64,000 bases of DNA from Bacteroides sp. OM05-12 (GCF_003438995.1 NZ_QSUN01000015.1:1-64000), one strand, 5' to 3'; positions 43,884 to 53,073 are shown, counted from the first letter of the stretch. Numbers and translations: made by a program. Notes: a model not told the origin generated them from the letters alone.

Positions 43884-46730
43884 ATGAAAACAGATTTATT
43901 GTCTTACCGTCACATCGGAATCAATGACAGCGACCTGCCCGAAATGCTGGAAAAAATCGGTGTCAAGAGTTTGGATGAGTTAATTGATAAAACCATTCCG
44001 GCAAATATACGTCTGAAAAAGCCGTTGAACTTGCCCGAACCTATGACCGAAAGGGCCTTTGCCGAACACATATCGGCGATAGCTGCCAAAAACAAAGTCT
44101 ACACATCCTATATAGGATGCGGATGGTATGATACCATTACTCCGGCTGTTATCCAGCGAAACGTATTTGAGAACCCGGTATGGTACACTTCTTACACTCC
44201 TTATCAGACAGAAGTTTCACAAGGACGCTTGGAGGCGTTGATGAACTTCCAGACGGTAGTCAGTGACCTCACCGCAATGCCGCTCGCCAACTGTTCATTA
44301 TTGGACGAAGCAACCGCCGCTGCCGAAGCTGCTGCCATGATGTACGCCCTGCGCACACGCGACCAGCAGAAATCAGGCGCTAATGTGCTCTTCGTAGATG
44401 AAAGCATCTTCACCCATAATCTTGCCGTTATCCAGACACGTATCATCCCGCAGGGAATGCAGTTGAAAGTAGGCAAGTACAAAGACTTCGAGTTCACTCC
44501 CGATGTATTCGGATGTATCATCCAATACCCCAATGCAAACGGAAATGCGGAAGATTATCGCGAATTTACCGAAAAAGCCCATGCTGCCAACTGTAAAGTA
44601 GCCGTGGATGCGGACATCATGAGCCTTGTACTGCTCACTCCTCCGGGAGAATGGGGAGCAGACATCGTATTCGGAAGCACACAACGTTTGGGTATTCCTA
44701 TGTTCTACGGCGGTCCTTCTGCCGGATACTTTGCTACACGTGACGAATACAAACGTAACATTCCGGGACGTATCATCGGATGGTCTAAAGACAAATACGG
44801 AAAGCTGTGTTACCGTATGGCACTGCAAACCCGTGAGCAACATATCAAACGTGAGAAAGCAACTTCCAACATCTGTACCGCTCAAGCCTTACTGGCTACA
44901 ATGGCGGGATTCTACGCCGTATATCATGGTGCGGAAGGAATGACAAACATTGCTTCACGCATTCATAGTATCACTTGTTTCCTTAACAAGGAAATCAGCA
45001 AGCTCGGGTATAAACAAGAAAACAGCTGTTTCTTCGATACACTCCGTTTCTCCTTGCCGGAACACGTTTTCCCACAACAAATCCGTACCATCGCTTTGAG
45101 TAAGGAAGTGAATCTCCGTTACTTCGAGAATGGAGAAGTAGGTATGAGCATCGATGAAACAACAGATCTGCATGATATCAATATATTGCTTTCCATCTTT
45201 GCTATCGCTGCGGAGAAGAACTATCAGGAAGTAACCACATTACCGGACTGCTCTTGCATCCCGGCGGGTCTGAAACGTACAAGTTCGTTCCTTACACACG
45301 AGGTATTCAATAAATACCACACGGAGACGGAAATGATGCGATATATCAAACGTCTCGACCGAAAAGACATCTCATTGGCACACTCCATGATTTCGTTGGG
45401 TTCCTGCACCATGAAGCTGAATGCAGCATCCGAGATGCTCCCGTTAAGCAATCCCGGAATGATGTGCATCCATCCTTTGGTTCCGGAAGACCAGGCCGAA
45501 GGCTATCACGAATTGATTCATAATCTAAGTGAGCAACTAAAGGTCATTACCGGATTTGCAGGAGTTACTTTACAACCGAATTCAGGTGCGGCAGGTGAAT
45601 ATACAGGTCTTCGCATCATACGTTCTTATCTGGAAAGCATCGGACAGGGACATCGTAACAAGATTCTTATCCCGGCTTCCGCACACGGTACAAACCCTGC
45701 ATCTGCCATACAAGCCGGATACGAGACCATTACTTGTGCCTGTGACGAACATGGTAATGTGGAACTTGCCGACTTAAAAGCAAAAGCGGAAGAAAATAAA
45801 GATAATCTGGCAGCGTTGATGATTACCTATCCGTCCACACACGGTATCTTTGAAACGGAGATCGTAGAAATATGTAACATCATTCACGCATGTGGAGCAC
45901 AAGTCTACATGGATGGAGCCAATATGAACGCACAAGTAGGGCTTACCAATCCGGGATTTATCGGAGCCGACGTTTGCCACTTGAATTTGCATAAGACATT
46001 TGCCAGCCCTCACGGCGGTGGCGGTCCGGGTGTAGGCCCTGTATGCGTAGCCGAACATCTCGTTCCTTTCTTACCAAGCCATCCGATATGGGGCAGCAAC
46101 CTGAATACGGTTTCAGCAGCACCTTTCGGCAGCGCGGGTATCCTCGCTATCACCTACGGCTATATTAGCATGATGGGAACAGAAGGATTGACACAGGCTA
46201 CCAAGATCGCTATTCTGAATGCAAACTATCTGGCAGCTTGTCTGAATGATACTTACGGCATCGTATATCGCGGAGCAAACGGATATGTAGGTCACGAAAT
46301 GATTCTGGAATGCCGCAAGATACATGAGGAAACAGGTATCAGCGAGAATGACATTGCAAAGCGTCTGATGGATTACGGCTACCATGCTCCTACTCTTTCT
46401 TTCCCGGTACACGGTACATTGATGATAGAGCCGACGGAAAGCGAAAGCCTTTGGGAACTGAAGAATTTCGTAGAAGTAATGCTCACAATCTATCAGGAGA
46501 TACAAGAAGTAAAAGAGGGAAATGCCGACAAAGACGATAACGTACTTGTTAACGCTCCACATCCTGAATATGAGATTGTAGCGAATGAATGGACACACAG
46601 TTACTCTCGCGAGAAAGCTGCCTATCCGATAGAATCCGTACGGGAGAACAAGTTCTGGATAAACGTAGCCCGTGTGGACAACACATTAGGCGACCGTAAA
46701 CTGTTGACAACACGTTACGGAACTTTCTAA
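43884..46730 (+). CDS. gcvP: Glycine dehydrogenase (decarboxylating), P protein
   Basis: 948 aa, the single-chain form with both halves fused. PLP enzyme of the glycine cleavage system: decarboxylates glycine and passes the aminomethyl group to GcvH. Motifs: RHIGINDSDLPEML at the start, YTSYIGCGWYDTITPAVIQR, YTPYQTEVSQGRLEALMNFQ, SLGSCTMKLNAASEM, AGEYTGLRIIRSYLES and HLNLHKTFASPHGGGGPGVG with PLP Lys704. The other subunits (gcvH, gcvT, lpd) are not in the window. Followed by a terminator. Confidence 0.98.
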   Translation: MKTDLLSYRHIGINDSDLPEMLEKIGVKSLDELIDKTIPANIRLKKPLNLPEPMTERAFAEHISAIAAKNKVYTSYIGCGWYDTITPAVIQRNVFENPVWYTSYTPYQTEVSQGRLEALMNFQTVVSDLTAMPLANCSLLDEATAAAEAAAMMYALRTRDQQKSGANVLFVDESIFTHNLAVIQTRIIPQGMQLKVGKYKDFEFTPDVFGCIIQYPNANGNAEDYREFTEKAHAANCKVAVDADIMSLVLLTPPGEWGADIVFGSTQRLGIPMFYGGPSAGYFATRDEYKRNIPGRIIGWSKDKYGKLCYRMALQTREQHIKREKATSNICTAQALLATMAGFYAVYHGAEGMTNIASRIHSITCFLNKEISKLGYKQENSCFFDTLRFSLPEHVFPQQIRTIALSKEVNLRYFENGEVGMSIDETTDLHDINILLSIFAIAAEKNYQEVTTLPDCSCIPAGLKRTSSFLTHEVFNKYHTETEMMRYIKRLDRKDISLAHSMISLGSCTMKLNAASEMLPLSNPGMMCIHPLVPEDQAEGYHELIHNLSEQLKVITGFAGVTLQPNSGAAGEYTGLRIIRSYLESIGQGHRNKILIPASAHGTNPASAIQAGYETITCACDEHGNVELADLKAKAEENKDNLAALMITYPSTHGIFETEIVEICNIIHACGAQVYMDGANMNAQVGLTNPGFIGADVCHLNLHKTFASPHGGGGPGVGPVCVAEHLVPFLPSHPIWGSNLNTVSAAPFGSAGILAITYGYISMMGTEGLTQATKIAILNANYLAACLNDTYGIVYRGANGYVGHEMILECRKIHEETGISENDIAKRLMDYGYHAPTLSFPVHGTLMIEPTESESLWELKNFVEVMLTIYQEIQEVKEGNADKDDNVLVNAPHPEYEIVANEWTHSYSREKAAYPIESVRENKFWINVARVDNTLGDRKLLTTRYGTF

Positions 46731-46749
46731 AGCATAACACAATAGAACG

Positions 46750-46781
46750 ATTCCCCGCCCAAACGACGGGGAATTGTTTTA
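46750..46781 (+). terminator. Terminator after gcvP
   Basis: Stem ATTCCCC (46750-46756) and GGGGAAT (46768-46774), extended inward by the CG pairs next to the loop, then TGTTTTATT. It starts 20 bp after the gcvP stop. Confidence 0.78.
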
Positions 46782-46797
46782 TTAATACATATAAATA

Positions 46798-47229
46798 ATG
46801 AAATACGGCGTAAGCAACCATACATTATTACTGATTGCAGGCATTGTCTGGACAGTAGCCGGTGCCAACATACTCAGAATCGGAATCATCACTTGGCTTA
46901 CCGATTCAAAGGATTGGCTGTTCAAAGTAGGAGAAGCAACTGCCATCTTCCTTTTATTCTTCATTTTCATATTCCGCAGATTATTCAACAAACATTCCGA
47001 ACGAATCAAAGCAAAAGGGAATAAGAGTTGCCCCTTTTCTTTTTTCGACCTGAAAGGATGGATCATCATGTGCTTTATGATAGCGCTCGGCATCACCATC
47101 CGCACCTTTCATCTGCTTCCCAACTCCTTTATTTCGGTATTTTATACAGGATTATCCACCGCACTGATCATTACGGGTATATTGTTCCTGAACAAATGGT
47201 GGAAAGAGAAAAGGTCTACTTCAGCTTAA
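46798..47229 (+). CDS. Four-helix membrane protein of unknown function
   Basis: 143 aa with four hydrophobic segments: about residues 9-31 (LLLIAGIVWTVAGANILRIG), 45-62 (ATAIFLLFFIFIF), 85-100 (GWIIMCFMIALGITI) and 113-132 (FYTGLSTALIITGILFLNKW). The ends are positively charged. I recognise no family. It follows the gcvP terminator and overlaps the 3' end of the convergent gene by 14 bp. Confidence 0.72.
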   Translation: MKYGVSNHTLLLIAGIVWTVAGANILRIGIITWLTDSKDWLFKVGEATAIFLLFFIFIFRRLFNKHSERIKAKGNKSCPFSFFDLKGWIIMCFMIALGITIRTFHLLPNSFISVFYTGLSTALIITGILFLNKWWKEKRSTSA

Positions 47230-48034
47230 TATATCCGAGCCGGGTGTAGCGGATGCCTTTGCTCTCATAATGCGAAAGAACTTTAGCGGACACGAGATAT
47301 AGCTGCTCTTTCGGATGAACCTTTCGGGTGTAACAACTCAGCATATCAGGTGCCAGACTTCTTGCCGCCGCCTTTACCAAAAAAGAGAACCGGTTGCCAT
47401 CCATATCCGAAGCTAAAACATTCTGATCCACGAAATAATCATTCTTATACGTATCCAACTGTAGCCTGACTGCCAACACCGTCAAGTTCAAATCCTTGAG
47501 TTTCTCTCCTACCGTACCTACATAACGACTCACGGCAGGAATCTGCCTCTTGGATATGACCGTTTCTAAATAAACCTGACGAAAGCCCTGTGCAGCCTCA
47601 ACCAATTTTTCATCTTTCCTGTTACGGGGTTCAAACTTATTGGCAATCCAAAGTACATAATGCGGGTCTATATAATAAATCTCCGCCAAGCGTTTACCGC
47701 TATATTTCCCAAAAGCAATCATATCATCCGACGAGGAATAATAAGGTTCGAAATAGGTGTTATCCAGTATTTTGAGACACACATTGCAGTTGCGGAGGTA
47801 TTCCATGGCACGTTGCACCGCATCATCAAAATTAATCGCCAAGTTCCGGATATATAAAGGAGATTGTGCTTTAAATATTCTCCATAATGCGTAGACCGAA
47901 CGATGAGCCGTAGCCACACTGACGGCATAATATCCTCCGTCTTCTCTCCTGCCCCGGTTAAACTCATCCAAACCTTGAAATACCTTCAGGGCAATCCCGT
48001 CACTCACATTATATAGATTAACTTCATTGCTCAT
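47216..48034 (-). CDS. Protein with an ExoX-like C-terminal-type motif, unknown function
   Basis: 272 aa. Residues about 106-130 read IAFGKYSGKRLAEIYYIDPHYVLWIANKF (quoted in parts: FGKYSGKRLAEIY, DPHYVLWIANKF), the pattern of the exonuclease X-like C-terminal/DUF3820 module (FGKYKG..l.eI..dYl.Wl). No DEDD nuclease residues precede it. The flanks, such as the N-terminal VSDGIALKVFQGLDEFNRG and the C-terminal KLKDLNLTVLAVRLQLD, are not known to me. A nucleic-acid role is a guess. Convergent with the membrane-protein gene, 14-bp overlap. Confidence 0.78.
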   Translation of the reverse strand: MSNEVNLYNVSDGIALKVFQGLDEFNRGRREDGGYYAVSVATAHRSVYALWRIFKAQSPLYIRNLAINFDDAVQRAMEYLRNCNVCLKILDNTYFEPYYSSSDDMIAFGKYSGKRLAEIYYIDPHYVLWIANKFEPRNRKDEKLVEAAQGFRQVYLETVISKRQIPAVSRYVGTVGEKLKDLNLTVLAVRLQLDTYKNDYFVDQNVLASDMDGNRFSFLVKAAARSLAPDMLSCYTRKVHPKEQLYLVSAKVLSHYESKGIRYTRLGYIKLK

Positions 48035-48330
48035 AATTAATAAGTATTTCGGTTCTACTCCTGTAAATATACAAAATTTGCCGGAAAAAAGCCAGAGTTA
48101 TAAAAGAAAAAATTCTCTGTAACCGTATGACCGTTTACAGAGAACTTTATTTTTTATAGTAGACGCTTCTACTTCAGACGTACTAACTTTCACAAGTCTG
48201 CAAATCTTAATTAACCTTAATCTAATACTATGAAAAACACAATCATATAACAGCCCGTCAGACAGCTTGTTCACCGAGTAAAAGTTAATTAATTAAAAAG
48301 AGAAGGAAGTCTGTGCCGGAAACCTATGGT
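48035..48330. other. Gene-free region with an orphan leader
   Basis: No gene is supported. It contains a bidirectional terminator (48113-48153), a stem CAGAC/GTCTG (48175-48179, 48196-48200), and the stretch AACCTTAATCTAATACT followed by ATG at 48230-48232 that stops after six codons (MKNTII). It resembles the 5' end of a Bacteroides gene with no body. Confidence 0.45.
48113..48153. terminator. Bidirectional terminator
   Basis: 10-bp stem TTCTCTGTAA (48113-48122) and TTACAGAGAA (48135-48144); T-rich tract on the plus side, and A/T run giving TTTTTTCTTTT on the minus side. Only minus-strand genes or RNA lie upstream within 500 bp, so it probably serves the minus strand. Confidence 0.65.
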
Positions 48331-48334
48331 TCAA

Positions 48335-48411
48335 CATACGGTCGATTGCTTACAAACGATAGGAGTTTGCAAACAAAGGACCGTATGTTCGTCGGCAATC
48401 GTACGGACGTC
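48335..48411. repeat. 22-bp array, family A, copy 3
   Basis: Units at 48335 (CATACGGTCGATTG...), 48357 (CGATAGGAGTTTG...), 48379 (GACCGTATG...) and 48401 (GTACGGAC...), all 22 bp apart. Ten-bp arms ACATACGGTC (48334-48343) and GACCGTATGT (48379-48388) form the palindrome. The core orientation equals copy 2. Confidence 0.86.
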
Positions 48412-48435
48412 TTTTTTAATTTGAAGTATTCTCTA

Positions 48436-48469
48436 TAAAATAAAAACTGCTCCCGAATCTCGGAAGCAG
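48436..48469 (-). terminator. Rho-independent terminator on the minus strand
   Basis: Stem CTGCTTCCGA / TCGGGAGCAG on the minus strand (complement of 48447-48469, one G·U-type mismatch), loop of 3 nt, followed by TTTTTATTTT. Confidence 0.65.
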
Positions 48470-48597
48470 CCTCTCTTAGTTGGGTACGCTTAATTTTCTC
48501 TAATTTAGTCCTGAATTCTTCATATCCTACAAACAATCTTTTTACCCATCCTATTATCTTATGTCTTCAAAATATCATGTCTTACGACACAAAAGTA
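48436..48597 (-). ncRNA. Candidate small RNA or small-ORF transcription unit
   Basis: Minus-strand unit bounded by an exact -7 box TACTTTTG (complement 48590-48597) and a strong terminator (48436-48469), predicting a transcript of about 150 nt. The 5' end can fold as UGUC-GUAA-GACA, a GNRA-loop hairpin. TGGGTA and TACCCA could pair at long range. The same strand also has an open frame without an ATG (RLFVGYEEFRTKLEKIKR, then REAASEIREQFLFYREYF) running through the terminator stem. I cannot tell whether it is an RNA gene or a small protein remnant. Confidence 0.35.
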
Positions 48598-48693
48598 TAC
48601 TGTTTGTTTAAAACTGCATATATTTCAAAGCAGAAATATAACAGATAGAGCGCGTTTCTTGACTTAAATCAAAAAACAAGATTGTATTGTCAT

Positions 48694-49194
48694 CTATTTG
48701 TAATGTACTTGCTGTATCTCAATAGATTCTTGATTATGATATTTTTCATTTGTATTCCCCATACTTACAGTAAGCAGGCACAAGAATATCATTCGAAGCA
48801 CCATCGCATTAAAACCTGTTCTTTTCCAGAGTAAAACAAATGCCAAAGCCGTAAAAAGAACAGTCCATATAAATGAAGACAGATGCCATCCTTCGGGACT
48901 GAATGTCATCAGGCCAAGCAACAAGAATGAAGGTGCGTAGGCAAGCTCCATGCTATTTCCACCGGTCAACCGCTTCATCAATACAGCCAACAAGAACAAG
49001 ACAGCGGTAACTATAAATGCCAAAACCCATGCGTTTATAGCCAAATGAAAAAGGTCATAAACACGCAACACCAGCATATTCCCTTGAAACACCGCCAAAT
49101 ATGCAAGGCTGAAAATCCAAAAGAGAACACCGCCCGCAATAGAAACCATGCGGGCTGTTCTTTTTGTATGTGAAGTATAACTCTGATTCTTCAT
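48694..49194 (-). CDS. Membrane protein, possibly 3'-truncated DUF6057-like
   Basis: 166 aa with five hydrophobic helices: about 16-35 (VSIAGGVLFWIFSLAYLAVF), 51-70, 83-97, 104-121 and 129-143. It ends with a soluble tail NTNEKYHNQESIEIQQVHYK. The layout (membrane N-terminus, then SMGNTNEKYHNQ) recalls large DUF6057 proteins, in which a second membrane/TPR-like part follows; here the frame stops and 660 bp without genes follow. Truncation is inferred, not shown. Its ATG overlaps the glgB stop by one base (TAATG), so translation is coupled. Confidence 0.62.
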   Translation of the reverse strand: MKNQSYTSHTKRTARMVSIAGGVLFWIFSLAYLAVFQGNMLVLRVYDLFHLAINAWVLAFIVTAVLFLLAVLMKRLTGGNSMELAYAPSFLLLGLMTFSPEGWHLSSFIWTVLFTALAFVLLWKRTGFNAMVLRMIFLCLLTVSMGNTNEKYHNQESIEIQQVHYK

Positions 49195-51206
49195 TATTTG
49201 GTTTTCTTTAATACCATTGCCGTACGCGCCGGAATATAAAGTTTAAGCCATTCCTTTTTCTCTTTTTCATAAAGAGGATCGGATATGGTAAAATGTTTCA
49301 CTGTATCATCAGACAGGCCATTACCGCCAAACTTCACGGCATCCGTATTCAAGACTACTTCATAAGTGCCCGGAGATACTAAAAAGCCATAGTCCGTAAA
49401 CGATTTAACCGGATTGAAGTTGAACACAAATACCAAGTCCTTACGTTGATATGCCAATATCTGATCGCCATCGTTGTGCCAGATTTCAACAACGTCGGTA
49501 TTCTCAATTCCCTTCACACTCTTTATGAGCTTAATCATCTCTTCATCAAAATCGGCAAGATAATGATAAGTAAGGTTCTTGTTGTCTACCAAATCCCACT
49601 GGCGGCGGGCATATTTATATGACCAGTTATTACCTTCGCGAGGGAAATCAATCCATTCGGGATGACCGAACTCATTACCCATGAAGTTCAGATAACCACC
49701 GTTGATGGTAGATGCCGTCACCAGACGAATCATCTTATGCAATGCCAAGCCGCGATGAACAATATAGTTCTCGTCTCCTTTCTGCATATGCCAATACATA
49801 TCGGCATCAATCAGGCGGAAGATAATCGTCTTGTCACCCACCAAAGCCTGATCATGACTTTCGGTGTATGATATGGTCTTTTCATCCTTACGACGGTTCG
49901 TCACTTCCCAAAAGATACCGGACGGTTTCCAATCTTCGTCTATCTTTTCCTTTATCGTCTTAATCCAATAATCCGGAATGTTCATCGCCATGCGGTAATC
50001 AAAACCATAGCCTCCATCCTCGAACTTCGCAGCCAGTCCCGGCATTCCGGATACTTCTTCAGCTATTGTTATCGCTTTCGGATTAACCTGATGAATCATC
50101 TTGTTTGCCAAAGTCAGATAACAGATTGCATTGTCATCCTCATGGCCATTGAAGTAATCTCCATAGTTGCAGAAAGCCTCTCCTAAACCATGACTGTAAT
50201 ACAGCATGGAAGTAACACCGTCAAAACGGAATCCGTCAAATTTATATTCTTCCATCCAGTACTTGCAATTGGACATCAGGAAATGCACCACCTCGTTCTT
50301 GCCGTAATCAAAGCAAAGCGAGTCCCACGCCGGATGTTCACGGCGACCTCCCGGATAGAAATACTGGTTCGGATCACCGGCAAAGTTGCCTAAACCTTCC
50401 ACTTCATTCTTCACGGCATGAGAGTGTACAATATCCATGATAACGGCAATGCCCATACCATGCGCCTCATCTATAAGTTGTTTCAGTTCTTCCGGAGTAC
50501 CGAAACGCGAAGAAGCGGCAAAGAAACTGGAGACATGATAACCAAAACTTCCATAATACGGATGCTCCTGAATCGCCATGATCTGAATACAGTTATATCC
50601 GGCTTTTGCTACACGGGGAAGTATCTTTTCACGGAACTCATTATAAGTTCCTACTTTCTCTTCCTGCTCCGCCATACCGATATGGCATTCATAGATCAAC
50701 AACGGATCCGTATTTGGTTTAAATGATTTCTTTTTAAACTTATAAGGTTTCTCCGGACACCATACCTGTGCACTGAATATTTTAGTCTGTTCATCCTGAA
50801 CCACACGCGTAGCCCATGCAGGGATGCGTTCTCCCTGTCCGCCTTCCCAATACACATGAAGTTTATATAAATCACCATGATGTACGGCTTCTTCTTTCAG
50901 ATTTATCTCCCAAACGCCATTTGCCTTACGCTTCAAAGCATACTTTTCATTCTCTTCCCAATTATTAAAATCACCCACCATATAAATATGAGTGGCATTA
51001 GGAGCCCATTCACGAAACGTCCAACCTTTTTCCGTACGGTGCAAACCAAAATATAAATATCCCGAAGCAAAATCCGCCAGCGTATTTTTACCTCCATCCG
51101 TCAGTTCCGCTTCCTTATCAACAGCATGCTGATGTCGTCCTTCGATAGCCGTTTCATACGGTTCCAGCCAAGGATCATTCTTTATTATAGTCAGTGTCTT
51201 TTCCAT
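49194..51206 (-). CDS. glgB: 1,4-alpha-glucan branching enzyme (GH13_8-type)
   Basis: 670 aa. CBM48 domain (FGLHRTEKGWTFREWAPNAT, IYMVGDFNNWEENEKYALKR) precedes a GH13 barrel. Catalytic motifs: DIVHSHAV (region I), FDGFRFDGVTSM with nucleophile Asp near residue 332, AITIAEEVSGMPG with acid/base Glu near 381, and YTESHDQALVG (Asp near 450). Length and N-terminus are like the eukaryotic/Bacteroidetes type rather than E. coli GlgB. Makes alpha-1,6 branches in glycogen. Downstream of YhcH by 21 bp. Confidence 0.93.
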   Translation of the reverse strand: MEKTLTIIKNDPWLEPYETAIEGRHQHAVDKEAELTDGGKNTLADFASGYLYFGLHRTEKGWTFREWAPNATHIYMVGDFNNWEENEKYALKRKANGVWEINLKEEAVHHGDLYKLHVYWEGGQGERIPAWATRVVQDEQTKIFSAQVWCPEKPYKFKKKSFKPNTDPLLIYECHIGMAEQEEKVGTYNEFREKILPRVAKAGYNCIQIMAIQEHPYYGSFGYHVSSFFAASSRFGTPEELKQLIDEAHGMGIAVIMDIVHSHAVKNEVEGLGNFAGDPNQYFYPGGRREHPAWDSLCFDYGKNEVVHFLMSNCKYWMEEYKFDGFRFDGVTSMLYYSHGLGEAFCNYGDYFNGHEDDNAICYLTLANKMIHQVNPKAITIAEEVSGMPGLAAKFEDGGYGFDYRMAMNIPDYWIKTIKEKIDEDWKPSGIFWEVTNRRKDEKTISYTESHDQALVGDKTIIFRLIDADMYWHMQKGDENYIVHRGLALHKMIRLVTASTINGGYLNFMGNEFGHPEWIDFPREGNNWSYKYARRQWDLVDNKNLTYHYLADFDEEMIKLIKSVKGIENTDVVEIWHNDGDQILAYQRKDLVFVFNFNPVKSFTDYGFLVSPGTYEVVLNTDAVKFGGNGLSDDTVKHFTISDPLYEKEKKEWLKLYIPARTAMVLKKTK

Positions 51207-51227
51207 AACAGGGAAATTTTATTGAGT

Positions 51228-51677
51228 TTAAGCCAATACTTTAACAATCACTTTCTTTACTCCGGTTTCAGAGATGCCCGGAGCGTGTCCGTCTTGCGGG
51301 AAGAAGATAGCAAACATTCCCGGTTTCACGGCAATGTAATCTTCGGCCAATCCTTCAAAGAAAGTAATGTCTTTCTCCGCATTATATTCCGCATTGGCAG
51401 GTACACAATCTTTTGCAGGGGTATATCCCATCACTTCCGTTCCCGATAAAGGGATTTGTATATCAATGAAGTCTCTATGAGTCTCCAACTTTGCCTGTTC
51501 CTTTGTCTTAGGATTTGTCTGAGCGAAGTTCACTACAAGGTCTTTGCCTTTTAACTGTACCTTAGTTCCTGTTTCAATTGTGTTTAAATCTGTTGATTTC
51601 AAATATTCAATTGCTTGTGCAAACAAGGGATTTAATGAAGTATATTTTTCTAAATTATCAAGTGTATCTACTACCAT
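51228..51677 (-). CDS. YhcH/YjgK/YiaL family protein
   Basis: 149 aa, full length for this cupin-like family. Motifs: LETHRDFIDIQIPLSGTEVMGY (metal-binding His and Glu/Asp) and FFPQDGHAPGI (His). A family member is an N-acetylneuraminate anomerase in sialic-acid use; others act on sugars unknown. No nan genes are nearby, so the substrate is open. It precedes glgB on the same strand. Confidence 0.9.
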   Translation of the reverse strand: MVVDTLDNLEKYTSLNPLFAQAIEYLKSTDLNTIETGTKVQLKGKDLVVNFAQTNPKTKEQAKLETHRDFIDIQIPLSGTEVMGYTPAKDCVPANAEYNAEKDITFFEGLAEDYIAVKPGMFAIFFPQDGHAPGISETGVKKVIVKVLA

Positions 51678-51721
51678 AATCCTTTTAATTTAAATTAGTT
51701 ACAATATATTATTTTACTCGT

Positions 51722-52387
51722 TTATTCAAAGTCGTCTATCGTATAATTGGTAAAGTCGGCAAAGCGTTTCAATTGCTTGAACACTGCCTCTGTCTTATCA
51801 AGAAAGTCGGGTGCTGAAAAGAAATTATCCGGCACATAATGCGTGCAGGTATATTCCTTACACTTCAAATAATCCATATACGGAAAATCTTTCGGGAAAC
51901 CTTTCGGTGCTGTCTTCAAGTGTGTTTCACCGATAACAGGGAAGTATTGTTTGAATTCAGGATCTTCTGCTATTTCCCTGAATTCGTCTATATTATCATA
52001 AACCGATTGACGTACGGCTTTTAATATCTTCGGTTCAAGGCAAAGGCTGCCTCCCGCCAGCATACAGTTACCGTTCTCTATATGCAGATAATATCCGCAA
52101 TGATCGGATTTCTTTCCTTTCGCATTGACATATCCCCCGAAATGTACTTTATAAGGAGTTTTATCCGGTGAGAAGCGAGTGTCACGGTAAATACGGTACA
52201 TACAATCTTTAGCCTGAATACCTTTTATCGATTCGTCAAAAGTAGCGATTCGCTCGATAACAGCGGTCAACAGCAACTCGAATTCCAACTGTGCACGTTT
52301 ATATTCTTCTTTATGCTCATTAAACCACTCCCTATTATTATTTGCCGATAATTCTTTTAAAAATTGAAAGATAACAGGTATATTCAT
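51722..52387 (-). CDS. DUF2461 / TIGR02453 family protein
   Basis: 221 aa. Diagnostic stretches: FLKELSANNNREWFNEHKEEYKRA at the N-terminus, MYRIYRDTRFSPDKTPYKVHFGG and YYLHIENGNCMLAGGSLCLEP. Function is unknown for the family. It is 44 bp upstream of the YhcH gene on the same strand. Likely cytosolic. Confidence 0.9.
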   Translation of the reverse strand: MNIPVIFQFLKELSANNNREWFNEHKEEYKRAQLEFELLLTAVIERIATFDESIKGIQAKDCMYRIYRDTRFSPDKTPYKVHFGGYVNAKGKKSDHCGYYLHIENGNCMLAGGSLCLEPKILKAVRQSVYDNIDEFREIAEDPEFKQYFPVIGETHLKTAPKGFPKDFPYMDYLKCKEYTCTHYVPDNFFSAPDFLDKTEAVFKQLKRFADFTNYTIDDFE

Positions 52388-52499
52388 TGCTCGCTGTATT
52401 TAATTTCACAAACGTACAAAAATTATTCAAGCAGCGCAACGGATTAGGTAGAAAATTGAAAATATTTAGCAGGACTGAATATACCTTTCTATCCAATAT

Positions 52500-53048
52500 C
52501 TACCATTCTCTCAACCAAAATTCATTGAAAATATCGCTTTTCGTATCTATCCCCCGATCATTGCTAAATAAATCCAATATAGGTATACAACGAAATTCAT
52601 TTTTTTTACAATCTTGTCTTAATTTATCCGATGGTGATTCATGACAAATTATTAATATATAATGAAGATTCTTTTCAAATTCCCCATCTTTATAAGCATT
52701 ATAAAATATAGAGCGATATCTCTCCAACTGATTATCATGCGTAGAAGTATAAACTTTATTCTCGATTAAGATAGCATGCCATTCCGATACCCCGTCATGT
52801 TTTAATTCAACGTTAGCATGAACATCGATTTTATTCCATTCTAACCAAGTCTCGACACTGCCAACTATTTGTCCATCATCTTGTTTTTCTAATAATTTAA
52901 ATAAAATCTCTCGACAATATCCATATAAAATAGAATCTTCTTGTGCATATAGAGATGAAGCACGCTTTAAAGTCCAAGCAAGTATATAGCTCATCATTGC
53001 CTCTTTGTTTCCCCTTCCTTCAGGATCTGATAATAATAATGATTTCAT
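52500..53048 (-). CDS. Small PD-(D/E)XK nuclease-like protein
   Basis: 182 aa. A PD-(D/E)XK fold is suggested by IDVHANVELKHDG (Asp, strand), then AILIENKVYTSTHDNQLERY, in which E-x-K and a downstream Gln/Tyr match the nuclease core of the PDDEXK_4-type family. The C-terminal part (LHYILIICHESPSDKLR) is beta-rich. Base composition is more AT-rich than its neighbours. Stand-alone proteins of this type occur in defence islands and mobile regions, but no partner genes are seen here. Confidence 0.7.
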   Translation of the reverse strand: MKSLLLSDPEGRGNKEAMMSYILAWTLKRASSLYAQEDSILYGYCREILFKLLEKQDDGQIVGSVETWLEWNKIDVHANVELKHDGVSEWHAILIENKVYTSTHDNQLERYRSIFYNAYKDGEFEKNLHYILIICHESPSDKLRQDCKKNEFRCIPILDLFSNDRGIDTKSDIFNEFWLREW

Positions 53049-53073
53049 AATTTATTCCAATTATAATATACCA

